Positions 54,014 through 64,000 of a stretch of 64,000 nucleotides of DNA are shown here, one piece after another (the first letter of the stretch is position 1; the number at the start of each line of letters is the position of its first letter). The translations under genes were made by a program, and so were the position numbers. Where the stretch lies: positions 27,246,001 through 27,310,000 of the forward strand of contig NC_134025.1 in assembly GCF_964204645.1 (NCBI RefSeq), written 5' to 3'. The notes beneath the pieces were generated by a model. The model saw nothing but the letters and a program-made list of their open reading frames with translations. It was not told where the DNA came from and did no database searches. The DNA is from Tubulanus polymorphus. Taxonomy: Eukaryota; Nemertea; Palaeonemertea; Tubulaniformes; Tubulanidae.

Positions 54014-55762
54014 GTAAGTATTAACGTCAACAATACCGTGTATATTTACTCTCTATGTTGCCATCGTTACCCGGATTCCCCTGAATGTTTGTGAAAAATA
54101 TTTCCTCCGGGTCCGGTCGGGGAAAACGTATCCACCTGGTGAATTCATTCCATTTTTTACATCCCTATCCGAGTATTGTGGAACTGAAAATGTTATACAG
54201 TCAACGACTTATGTACCACCCACATCTGATGACTTAGGATCTAGTGGTATAAAGAGAATATGGCAGTATGTCGGAAGCGATTTTCAAAAGGCAAAATAAA
54301 GATGTTCCGTCTTAGAAAAAACCTGGCAATAGGTGGGGCGGTGATTTATCAGGTGGTGGTATATCACGGGTTGACTTAAATAGAGTCTGGATAGAATCTT
54401 GAAATGGCAAAACCAGTGCAGAAAGACCACTGGTTTTTAACGCTCCCTTTTCATTTCAAATAATCCCACGTCCGATATCATTATATTCGGCGTTGTTAAT
54501 CCGTGATGAAACTGGCCACCGATTCATTTATTACTGATTCGTTTTCATATCTACCTCTCGTACAATACGAACGAGCTCTTGTAATCCTAAAGAAACATCA
54601 AAAGAGACGTAATCATTCTTAGGTAGCTTCCCTTATGAGTCTGACCTTTAGAAGTTCGCCGTACAATGATGGAAATGAAAGTATATGCTCTAAAAAAAGA
54701 CGATACCATACGTGGGTTGACACGGTTAGAGACAGTTGATGTGAAGCCGGAGTAAAATGCACTAGTGATGTAAATAATCTGCCTCCTTCCATGAATTTCC
54801 TGTTACCTCGAATACCACTCACTTAGGCATTCAATCGACGTGAAGAAAATCACCGATTTGCGGCTTTCATCAGCTTTCTATTTTACAGCGTTCGTAATCT
54901 ACGCGATGGACAGGAGGACGTCTATTTTCTGGCACATCGCGAGCTGATGAAAAAATCGCGTTAATTTCACCGAAATTTGAATCCATCTTTACATAAACAA
55001 CATCATGATATCGGTATATATTTCCCGAATCAGTTATCGCCGGATGAAAGGGAAAAAAAACCTGGTTGGGAATGATTTTCATCGCGGACAATCCTCTCTA
55101 TTTATCACTCATTCATCTCTAAACCTCCAGCAGCCATTGATGATTTTATCGGACTATGGTCATATTAAAGACAGCCAGGCAATCATCTTCCAGCTTTCTC
55201 CAAATCAGATAAAAGTCTCACGGCGCACTTGAATTATTCATCTGTGACCTATGAATAGTATTCGAATGCCTGGCATACTTTTTATGGCCATCATTACCGT
55301 TTACCCTTAGTATCTTTCCCCGCACCCATCAGTGCCATGTGCCGTCTATAAAACATCGGCATCGGGTGAGATTTTATTCTTCACGGAATGAATAATAAAC
55401 ATTATTTATTATAGAATCGGACATAGCTCTCTAACAAAGTAAGCCATCAAACATTAAGATTACGGCGTCACCATATTGCCGCGTCACCTCGAAACACTCA
55501 TAAAGCCCCGGTCATATATCATGACCAATCTGGCTGCGGACATTTAGATGCGATGAGGGATTATATTTATGGCTGCATTGGTGTGTAAATATATTGCCAT
55601 CTTAGCTGGTTAGCTGGTGATTGAACTGATTGAACACCGGGCGCATATCGTTTATTGCTTCACGTTCAATTACGATATGAAACTTTCACGGCAAAACATG
55701 ACTGAATATGAACGTACATATTTGCGAATATGAATTATAAAATAAATTTTCTGATTTTCCAG
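54014..55762 (+). other. Intron 4 of the kinesin gene (1.7 kb)
   Basis: Starts gtaagtatt and ends gattttccag. AT-rich, with no repeat or open frame that I can support. Confidence 0.85.
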
Positions 55763-55856
55763 ACTGAATTATGTGCCAGTGGTGTGACTGATATTATTCA
55801 AGCTGTTGTGAATGGTTCTGATGGCTGTCTATTCTGTTATGGCCATGCCAAACTTG
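55763..55856 (+). CDS. KIF26: KIF26-type kinesin, helix before the P-loop
   Basis: Thirty-one codons plus one base, between gattttccag and cttg|gtaagt. The peptide [16 protein letters not shown] then [16 protein letters not shown] covers the kinesin alpha-1 helix, the strand that in most kinesins reads GYNGTIFAYGQTG, and the first half of the P-loop. The P-loop Gly is split by the next intron, in phase 1. The GHAKLGK form replaces the usual GQTGSGK and is a KIF26 trait. Confidence 0.97.
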
Positions 55857-58800
55857 GTAAGTCTTCAAAATCATCACCCGCTATGCATATTTGAAGCATT
55901 TTACAATGTCTCGCCATTAATTCTGTTGATTTATTGACTTCATTCGTATTTGCTAAACCACACATTTCGGATGTCTACCGTTTAACCTTTTAATGAAGTC
56001 GTAATTGGAAATGAACTTATCAGTGTTAAGCTTCATCCGAAGCTTACCACTTAAAAGCTAAAAGCATAATTATACATTCTTTCATCTTCTATAGTAATCA
56101 GTGATTATTGCGTTTATCTAGCCGTGCAGATGCTAGATTATCCTGCCCTCTATTGACGAATGTGACAATGCATCAATTAACCTACCGATGTCTGGTATTA
56201 GCGATAGATGCGAAATTTGTGATTAATTCTTTCTAAATGGTTTATCACAAACCCCATAGGCAGTAGTTTCATTACTGGCAGCTATAAAAAGACGGTTCGT
56301 CGAGATAGAACTATAATAACTTGAAATAGTTAATTTTGATAAGTGATATTTTGTACACAAAAAGTTAGGTACATTCTAATATTCATGAAATGAAAATGTT
56401 CACTTCAGTAACTAAGCAACGTCGATGTTAAGATCGTTGATTGAAAGGTTTTTTGCACCTATGGATGCGCAAAACACGAAAGACCGATCTATCATTCAGA
56501 ATATTCTTGAACGACGACGTTAAAAACCTGATTATGAAAGTAATATATAGCTTATCACACGTACGGCGAAGTCTTTACATAAAAACACCATCTATCCATC
56601 GACGAGCGAGCTGTTAGTGTAAATTTCCCTACGGTACCGAAGCCAAGAATGCCGGCATGAACGCTACTAATTTTCTCAAGTGACGATCTAGATGTAAAAT
56701 GTACCCGAGGGCTGGCAAATTATACACAACGGATGCCCGGTCGCCGTCTATATGTTTTTATATAACACCTGAATATGTGGCTGATTGGGGACATTGCTAC
56801 TTCAGTTTACCTTGCAATGATCGTAGCACAACATGCCTGGAATAAATAACCTTGACGAGCGGCTTAGAATAAAACGCTGTAGATTGTGACAATCTTCGAA
56901 AGAAGAAGTATTTCTTAATTGCTAATAGATAAGACTCATAAGATTTTCTTTTTCTGTCTCGCTTCTTGTCATCGTTGACTGACGACAGTTTGACAAGTAA
57001 TATTTTGTCGTGTTTTTTCCCTTTTTCATTATTCAACCGAGAATGAGAAAAAATTTCCTGACAAAACGTAATGTGTTGAAAATGATAGATCGCTTTGAGA
57101 AAGAATCATACATCATAAATTGGAAACATTGAAGAATTACTTTACTTAAAAATCCTTAATTTCCGACGATTCCATTCGAAATACCTCCCGAGAAGTTCAA
57201 CAATCACGAAACTTAGGCATTTTGTAATAAATGTCGACATTTGTTCATGTATTTCTTCAAAATAGACCTGTTACAATTTCCATGCATCATTAGCCAAACA
57301 AATAAAAAAACATGTGCTGTGCCTTTCTGAATTAATGGCTGTAATTTTTCATTTCCTCATTTTGATGCCTACGTTCAATAGTAGAAACTAGACTCCACAG
57401 CAACCATAAACTATCAATTGTATTGGCGAGACGTAACCATGCGAGTCTAATTACCAAATGTATGGACGCTTTATGCTATATTTCAAAGAAATGGAGAAAT
57501 TCCATTATCGACGACTTTTTTCCTAAGATTGCGAATTCAAAAACTGGGAAATAAAGGTGAAAGAAGATTTTCAATTTGTTGATGAAAAAGAAAATAAAAA
57601 AATTGCGATGATGATTATGGTTGCCATAGGAAGTGACGGCCGAACCATGTAAAAAAATTATAAAAAACCTATCTATATATATACGAAATTCGCATGGAAT
57701 TAATAAGTTCTTATTGGCAGCAGAGCCTTGTGATAATATTTGATATGTTTTAGTGCAATGTTTGCGGTAGGAAAGTGTTTGCCAGACATGCTCCGAGATT
57801 AATCCATCTCTGTAATGAAATTACCTGTGATGAAGCGATGGAGATATCGTATTTGTTACTGACGATGTGATGATCCAAAAGTTGCTGATACCGAATCGTG
57901 TCACAACCGCTTTGATGGATTTGAGGTCGTGTGATTTCATTATAACTTCCACGACATAATAACGAAATGGCAGTATTCAATTTTCTTTGAAATTACGTCT
58001 AAGGAAGTACAGTACGATATGATGATGGATGTATATAAATGAGGCGAACCGTCAGACTGTCTGTGCGCGTTTATCATCTTTAATGAATTCATGTGAATGA
58101 TACAGTCAAGACATTTATCTAAAGTCTGCTTTCCATTGAAGTTGTATGATTGCTTCTTTGATCTTTAAATCACGTTTGACTCTTCAAATCACTCTGAAAA
58201 TAGTTCTTCGAAGATACAGACGATGTATGTTTCCCGTACCGATTGTCTTGAGTTGAATATTAGGTATTACTGAAATTCCTCAATGTCTTGCGAACTCCTT
58301 GTTGCTTCGATGCTTGAACTACTAGATGAGTCAAACAACGATTTCCAAATAGTTCTTGAGAATTTCAATCAATCCGTCCAAACAAATGAAACGGAATTAT
58401 TTTCCCAGTTTCTGCGGCATTCCTTACTTCCACTGACTCATGAACCTCTTCAGCAGTAAGATTATCTGTTAGTGCTTCAGCGAAATGTATAACTTTTCCT
58501 CAAAAGCTTCCTCATCATCCATGTCAAATTCACATACTCGAAAAACAGTTCAGATCGCGTAGCGGCAGAATGTGATGAACTCTTGAAGATTCTGAACCTC
58601 AGGTTATTAAAAAAACTCATCTACCTAGAAACTCGTATGGTACTAAAAAAGAATAAGTTTCTTACATCGATATTTATGTGTCATTGTGAAGTTACGCAAG
58701 AACAAGATCTGTCAAAAGACAAAGACCTGAATGTGGGGTATATTGATAAATCATAGACATATTCTTAAAACTGAAACTTGATATGTTTTTAGTAGAAAGT

Positions 58801-59825
58801 TACCACAAAAGTGATGTAATGAAGTCCTGGATGCTGACATGATTCACCCGAAAAACTAAGTCCAGTCAACAATGAGGGGGTATTGTTGGGCTGAATGATT
58901 CATACTACTTGTCTGATACTGGGAATTATCCAGATGGGACTAAAGGGTACTCCAAAAAATCCAGGTCAACTATCTATACGACATTTCCGACTTCTTCACA
59001 CTAAATTCAATTATGGATCTGCCTTCGTACGACAGTCATCAACAAATTGGAATAGTTCACTGACATTTTCGTGTTTTCAACGTTGGTTTTAATGCTTCGA
59101 TGATGGTTATCACGTGGTTCGATTGTCATTTCTCACTCAGCTGACGGACCATGAATGCGCTAACACGTGGGCATATCATCGGTCAGATTTTGGCTGACGG
59201 TGTGATTTATCGATGGAGCTGGTGAACCGCTGCACTTGCCTTAGATAACCCAGAGTTTACACGCGTGTCAGGGTATCCATTGTTGGATGACGGATGGTGC
59301 AGTACGTGAAGGTTTCACTGATGGTTATTTAATATCTTTACTTGGTCATTTATACGCCGGGTTATTTGTCACTATGTGTCTAGTTCGACTACCGTGACTA
59401 ACCACACGACCCTCCCAACGAATTCAATACTGATCGGTTTGAAAATAAAAACTGGTTAAAATCTTTTTTCCTCTGAAAACCTAACTGAATCAGGCTGGTG
59501 TTCGATGTTTGCATAATACACCTCCTATTGATTGTATACCGGATTACCTATGAACTCTGCCTGGTCGGCAGAAGACGTCATGTCATTTGGTTGTTACAAA
59601 TGTTTTCTCTATTCAATCAAGGGTGCTCAACCTTACTGCAATGATGCAAATGAAATTAAAAGTCGGGATGTGACTCAAACATTTATGTGTTGGAATTGTC
59701 ACAATCTGATAAGTTGCCATGGATTTCCTTACCTTGCATATTTGCTTTTCAGTCATTGCATTCGACGAAGCAAGGGAAAAATGTTGCCGTGTAATATGCT
59801 AATGAAGTATTTTCTGTATTTTTAG
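55857..59825 (+). other. Intron 5 of the kinesin gene (4.0 kb)
   Basis: Interrupts the P-loop Gly codon; starts gtaagtct and ends gtatttttag. A 97-codon open frame at 59532-59825 abuts the acceptor and has two CxxC pairs, but it reads into the exon in another frame and I do not call it a gene. No repeats recognised. Confidence 0.85.
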
Positions 59826-60023
59826 GCAAGACTTATACAATGATTGGGCACGATGACGGTCCACAGTCACTCGGCATCATCCCATGTGCGATTGTTTGGC
59901 TTTTCCGTCTAATCAACGAACAGAAAGAGAAGACCGGTGCTCGATTTTCAGTTCGAGTTTCAGCTGTAGAAGTCGCTGGGAAACAAGAAACCCTGAAAGA
60001 TTTATTGGCCGATGTAGCCACAG
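59826..60023 (+). CDS. KIF26: KIF26-type kinesin, P-loop exon
   Basis: Two bases complete the P-loop Gly; 65 codons and one base follow, ending at acag|gtaatg. It begins [10 protein letters not shown], giving the complete Walker A G-H-A-K-L-G-K-T, then [18 protein letters not shown] (helix alpha-2), [15 protein letters not shown] (central strand beta-4, usual kinesin form SYLEIYNE) and [11 protein letters not shown] (kinesin: DLL). Wording of the strand and helix is nearly that of vertebrate KIF26B. The Lys and Thr that hold the nucleotide phosphates and Mg are kept, so nucleotide binding is plausible even if hydrolysis is not. Confidence 0.98.
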
Positions 60024-61658
60024 GTAATGGAACGAATTATACCAAAATATTTAATGTCTTTGAAGCATTAGTTTACTTAATAACCTAGTTAATCTCTGAA
60101 TGGGGTTCCTATTTCAATATCAAAGTAGGAAAGTTATTTTATTTTATAAAAGGATTTGAAAGAAATTAATTTTCTCGGCTGCTGTGGATCAATTTATTCA
60201 TTACATATACAATTTCGCAATTGTCTCCCATTATGATAACTTTCTGATGAAAAATATCCGTCTATCGCTAACTTTGCGTGAACGATCAGAAGATAAATGT
60301 GCCTGCCAGATACACGCTAATGTCATATTTATTTTCAACTTCACGAGCCGCAGTTTCGATGACAGAGCATAGCACCTCCTGTAATCTAACGAGGGCCCGG
60401 CATTATAAAGACATTAATTTCAGTGTGAACTGGACAAGGTTATGTTGTCCGTAGATTTGTATCTTGAGTTTCCCATGAATGTCAAGTTATTCCCTGGATT
60501 TAGATAACTAGGCAGCCGTCTGGTGTAAATCCCATGGTGTGGTCTTATCGCACGTTTTCTGATAAGCATGGCCTGGTCCTGGTACGTCTAGGCAGACACA
60601 ATCTACCTGTTTAAGTCATTGCCGAATGGAATTCCATTATGATTCCATCTGATAATTCTTTAGGCCCTGTCCTTTTTGTTTGCATAAGTTATTTTCAGAA
60701 ATAATGGGCTATGTTTGTCTGAATCAGTTTTTGAATAAGTTTGTTAGCTCACCCTGTGCTTAGTGCTGTTCTCAAGAACCAATGTATCAGATATCTTCCA
60801 TTATTTGATGTATCGATATTTTCCCAATTCATTTGTTCGTTGATACCTGCTATTTGAGGTGTGGTACATAATGTGGCTCACAATTAAATAACGCTAGTCA
60901 CGCTGATATTGATGAGCTTTTAGAAAAATGAGGGAAGTATGGATTATTTTAACATTTGTCAAAATAATGTAGTATTATTCATGTTTTGACATGTTAAGAC
61001 TATCTATTGTATGCTTAGTCACGTTGAAGAAAGCCCATTTACATCTGATTACCCCTTTAACATCTACCTGATAAACAAAAAATAAGGATGGATAGGTTGC
61101 AATAAATAATCATTCCTGACCGGCTTAGAGACACGACTTTTTCTAAAACGGTCTTCCGCGAACAGACCTGAAAACTAATAACGCTTCTCACTCGCGTGCT
61201 GAAATAAATAACATTCGGAAATATTAGCAAATAATTAATGATGAATGAATAATGTTACCGCGGGGAACTTGGGTTCGTCAGTAGGACTCGGCCGTATACT
61301 GAGTCAGCTAACATTCTTACACCCATACTAATCACTACGGACAACTCCCAATGCGACAAACACACATCTTAATTAAACGGTCGCTTGTTCGTGATGATCA
61401 CTGGCAATGAATCAAAATAAGATCGATGGTTATTTAAACCGGCATCTCAATAAAATGACTAGCAACGGCTAGAATTTGAATAAATTGCAATGAAATTGAT
61501 AAGTTACGTCGGAAACTCGGAGGTGATTTATCACTTAAATAGCTATGAATTTTGAAGTCTTGTATCTGCTACTGATGCTTCTCATAAGAAAGTGAACATG
61601 CAACAGTGAAAAGTTCTGATTGAGGCGTAAGACTATATTTGAAATTATTCAATTTCAG
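60024..61658 (+). other. Intron 6 of the kinesin gene (1.6 kb)
   Basis: Starts gtaatgg and ends caatttcag. AT-rich; nothing recognisable inside. Confidence 0.85.
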
Positions 61659-61814
61659 GTCAAGAAGCCGGGATTGGTACATCGCCGGGGGTGTATCTTC
61701 GCGAGGACCCTATATCCGGAACTCAACTAGAAAACCAAAGCGAACTTCGTGCCCCTACGGCTGATAAAGCTGCATTCTATCTGGATGCCGCAATCGCTGC
61801 GAGGACAGTTACTG
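61659..61814 (+). CDS. KIF26: KIF26-type kinesin, helix alpha-3 exon
   Basis: Two bases complete a Gly codon; 51 codons and one base follow, to actg|gtaata. The peptide runs [43 protein letters not shown]. In canonical kinesins this region is the V-V-S-E-EV-LL-G helix alpha-3; the [19 protein letters not shown] wording is specific to KIF26. The next intron is only 114 bp, stop-free and a multiple of three, so its retention would leave the frame open. Confidence 0.97.
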
Positions 61815-61928
61815 GTAATAATATTACCGAAATCTCTAACGCAATTAGATTTTCAATAGAGATCATATTGAGATCAATGTCCACTAATGAATTGAGAATA
61901 TTAATAGTTGTAACGTATTTCATTTCAG
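61815..61928 (+). other. Intron 7, 114 bp, frame-preserving and stop-free
   Basis: Starts gtaata and ends gtatttcatttcag. It is AT-rich like the other introns and is absent from the KIF26 consensus, so it is an intron. However, 114 is 38 codons and there is no stop in the coding frame, so unspliced RNA encodes a 38-residue insert directly before switch I. Confidence 0.85.
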
Positions 61929-62021
61929 ATACGGATGAAGATGTGAAATACTCTCATTTATTGTTTACGCTGCATGTTTACCAATACAGAGTGGAAAAAA
62001 GTGGAAAAGGTGCCGACCAAG
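61929..62021 (+). CDS. KIF26: KIF26-type kinesin, switch I exon
   Basis: Two bases complete an Asp codon, then [20 protein letters not shown] and VEKSGKG follow. The [10 protein letters not shown] part is kinesin switch I plus strand beta-6, where canonical motors have NxxSSRSH. Only the final Ser-His pair is left here; the SSR residues that hold the gamma phosphate are missing, as in KIF26. Two donors share the same phase: aaag|gtgccg ending the exon at 62009, and caag|gtagca ending it at 62021, which adds four residues (GADQ). I give the longer form because its +3 base is the better match and its SGKG agrees with the vertebrate protein. Confidence 0.93.
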
Positions 62022-62658
62022 GTAGCATTGTTAGACATCATTGAGAATGGCATTTTTCTTGTGTCTGTGTGTTTTTGTTTTTCATGACAACAGCATGTTT
62101 TTATTCTGTCATCATTTTCATCTCACAAAAGATCTTTTAAGTTTTTCACTCGTTACAACTTTTTTCAACTCGTCTAAACCTAACAGCAGTGTGTTACTGT
62201 TATGTGTATTTCGTTACACTCAAACTCCATTACATTTTTGTTTCATTTTGTATCGAAGTGTATTTGTTGTTTTGAATTACGTACGGTTGGCTTCGATGAA
62301 CATCACTAAAACTACCGTGTGTTTATTTATGTAACGATTTTTTCGAATTTTACTCCGAACAGAGATAGATTGATATGACAGAAAAAAAATCAATGGCGCA
62401 ATGAAATATCTGCCGGTTTCTCGGATGTGAAACCCAGATTCCACGATGTTCATTAGTTCAATAATTCAGCTCCAGATGGCATCACTTTCTTGCTAGCACG
62501 TCGTGGAATTTGGAGTTATTACGATGCTACGTCTTTTTTTTTTGTATGTTTACATAGCACCCTTATTTTGATTTTTATTACAAAATAGAAAAAAACTTCG
62601 ATATTCAATATTCATACGGGCGAATTTTTCATCTCCTTGCTCTGACATATTTTTTCAG
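62022..62658 (+). other. Intron 8 of the kinesin gene (about 0.64 kb)
   Basis: T-rich, ending tattttttcag. Its 97-codon open frame (62041-62334) is dominated by Phe, Leu and Ser codons, as expected of T-rich non-coding sequence. Confidence 0.85.
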
Positions 62659-62803
62659 TTTCTGGAGGTCGAAGCCGGTTGCATCTTATTGATCTCGGAA
62701 GCTGTGGTAAAACTCGTGAGACAGGAACGATGGCATTAACCCTGTCCGCTCTGGGAAATGTGATACTATCTCTATTGAATGGACAAAGACATATACCTCA
62801 TAG
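62659..62803 (+). CDS. KIF26: KIF26-type kinesin, switch II exon
   Basis: Two bases complete a codon; 47 codons and two bases follow, ending atag|gtatgt. [15 protein letters not shown] is strand beta-7 and switch II; canonical kinesins read LVDLAGSE. Ala-Gly-Ser-Glu is replaced by Gly-Ser-Cys, losing the switch II Gly and the Glu of the back-door salt bridge. [12 protein letters not shown] then [14 protein letters not shown] follow; the latter is the kinesin SL-ALG-VI-AL helix. It ends RHIPH and a split Arg/Lys/Ser codon, where kinesins go on with SKLT-LL. That next exon was not found before 64000. Confidence 0.97.
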
Positions 62804-64000
62804 GTATGTATTAGATTACTCTAGCCACTACCCCGCGGTTCAACCTGTGCTGTATGGGGCCCCCAACTGACATTCGCCTCAGAATAATCAAAATATTTTG
62901 CAATATTTTCTTAGTCAGCCAGACAGAAGTTATTACCATGGCAGACTTCATTATTATCCATTCTGTAATCGAGTGTAGTTTGTGTTCATAAGTGATAGAG
63001 TTTGACCAATTAAGTCATTATTATTGATTTTGATGATGGATCTGTTTGAGATTTTACGTATATAATTAGCAAACACTTCACTGGCAGCTAATTTTGTTCA
63101 GTTACATAGAAGTACATTCTTTTCCAAACTTTGCCATAACTAATTTATTATAAATGAATCTTAAGTACCAATTATTGAAACTACTGGCAAACAGTTCATG
63201 GATAATTATGAGCATGATTATTCTGTTTTAGAGTCACTAAGTTACATTTTCCTTTTTCCAAAGACATCATGAGTATATTTTTTTATCAATCCCTATTCAG
63301 AGGTTTTTAAACTTTATAACTAAGCTCTCCCTTATCCTCTCATCAGTCAGTAATTCAGGAAGCCTCGATAGTTTATACACAAGCAAATACCACTTTCTTG
63401 GTTTATTTCTGAAGTGATTTATTTTTCTGAATACATTCTTAATTTCTCATGAAAGGCCAATGTTATGTTTTTGTGTGAATTCCATGAGGCATAAACAGTT
63501 TAAGGATTAATAAATACTACTGTCTGGTCTCGCAAGGTTAGGCAATTCTAACTCCATTAATCAGGTGGACTGTCACTATTCACACCAATCAATGTGTAAA
63601 TTATCACAGGGCTGATTAAAATTAACTGTATTTGAAGGTCTTGATTAACTGATTAAGTGTGGTAAATTGTGCAATTAATCCAGTCATTGTTCACATAATG
63701 ACCAGTGGAAAATAAATATATCTGCCAGTCTGCCACCCCCAGCAGTTTGTCCTAGCTAATTACCTCAAGACAATAGCTTACTTAAGAACATCAAACATCC
63801 ATGTCAAGTCCCATCACTTGGCCAGATATAACCCACCACTGAGCAGCTGTAGACGTCAGTGTTCACCAGTTAGTTATTAGGTGCTGAAATAACAAATTTT
63901 CAGTCGAATCTCAGAAAGCTATTCACCAAGTCATGCACTGATCTCATCTCGTCTTGAGAAGAAATCAAATCAGTTATGTCTCTGTTAGCTAGTCGGAAAT
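62804..64000 (+). other. Start of intron 9 of the kinesin gene, running out of the window
   Basis: Starts gtatgta after a split codon (phase 2). I looked for the expected ESKL/DSKLT-type exon in the remaining 1.2 kb and did not see it. No repeats stand out. Confidence 0.8.

Noticed and set aside
59532-59825. 97-codon frame with CxxC pairs suggesting a zinc-binding exon
   Set aside because: Cys spacing fits no zinc finger I know, and the frame is not that of the following kinesin exon.
62041-62334. 97-codon Phe/Leu-rich frame that could look like a membrane protein
   Set aside because: It lies in the T-rich intron 8 between two sure exons, and hydrophobicity follows from the T content.

Overview
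This is an AT-rich, intron-rich animal genomic window. It carries the 5' and middle part of one protein-coding gene on the + strand: an atypical kinesin of the KIF26 / VAB-8 family. I recognise nine exons by conserved peptides joined across canonical GT-AG borders with matching phases: 13475-13613, 32190-32647, 43993-44164, 53807-54013, 55763-55856, 59826-60023, 61659-61814, 61929-62021 (or 62009) and 62659-62803. They give about 553 codons. Both ends are open. The first exon needs an upstream exon, and the last exon stops inside the motor domain, just before the segment that in kinesins follows switch II (loop 12 / alpha-5).

The organism looks like a bilaterian invertebrate, probably marine and perhaps a lophotrochozoan. 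The protein is close to vertebrate KIF26 in the motor, but it has a much less similar, His/Gln/Pro-rich N-terminal region. The introns carry many (CT)n/(AT)n arrays, long G runs and short foldback elements. I cannot name the species.

Layout: 1-13474 holds no exon I can support, only repeats. From 13475 to 44164 three widely spaced exons encode the low-complexity N-terminal region and the basic linker before the motor, with introns of 18.6 and 11.3 kb. After a 9.6-kb intron, six exons packed into 53807-62803 encode the motor head from strand beta-1 through the P-loop, switch I and switch II. From 62804 to the end is intron.

The motor is degenerate in the KIF26 manner. The P-loop keeps its GK-T, but switch I lacks the SSR of NxxSSRSH, switch II reads DLGSC in place of DLAGSE, and the loop after it is about ten residues short. 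This fits a microtubule-binding or signalling protein rather than a walking motor. The other notable signals are a 114-bp stop-free, frame-preserving intron next to switch I, a perfect match to the CTCF consensus in intron 2, a two-copy foldback MITE family in intron 1, and a coding repeat tract in exon 2. I found no second gene, RNA gene, autonomous transposon or virus-like sequence.
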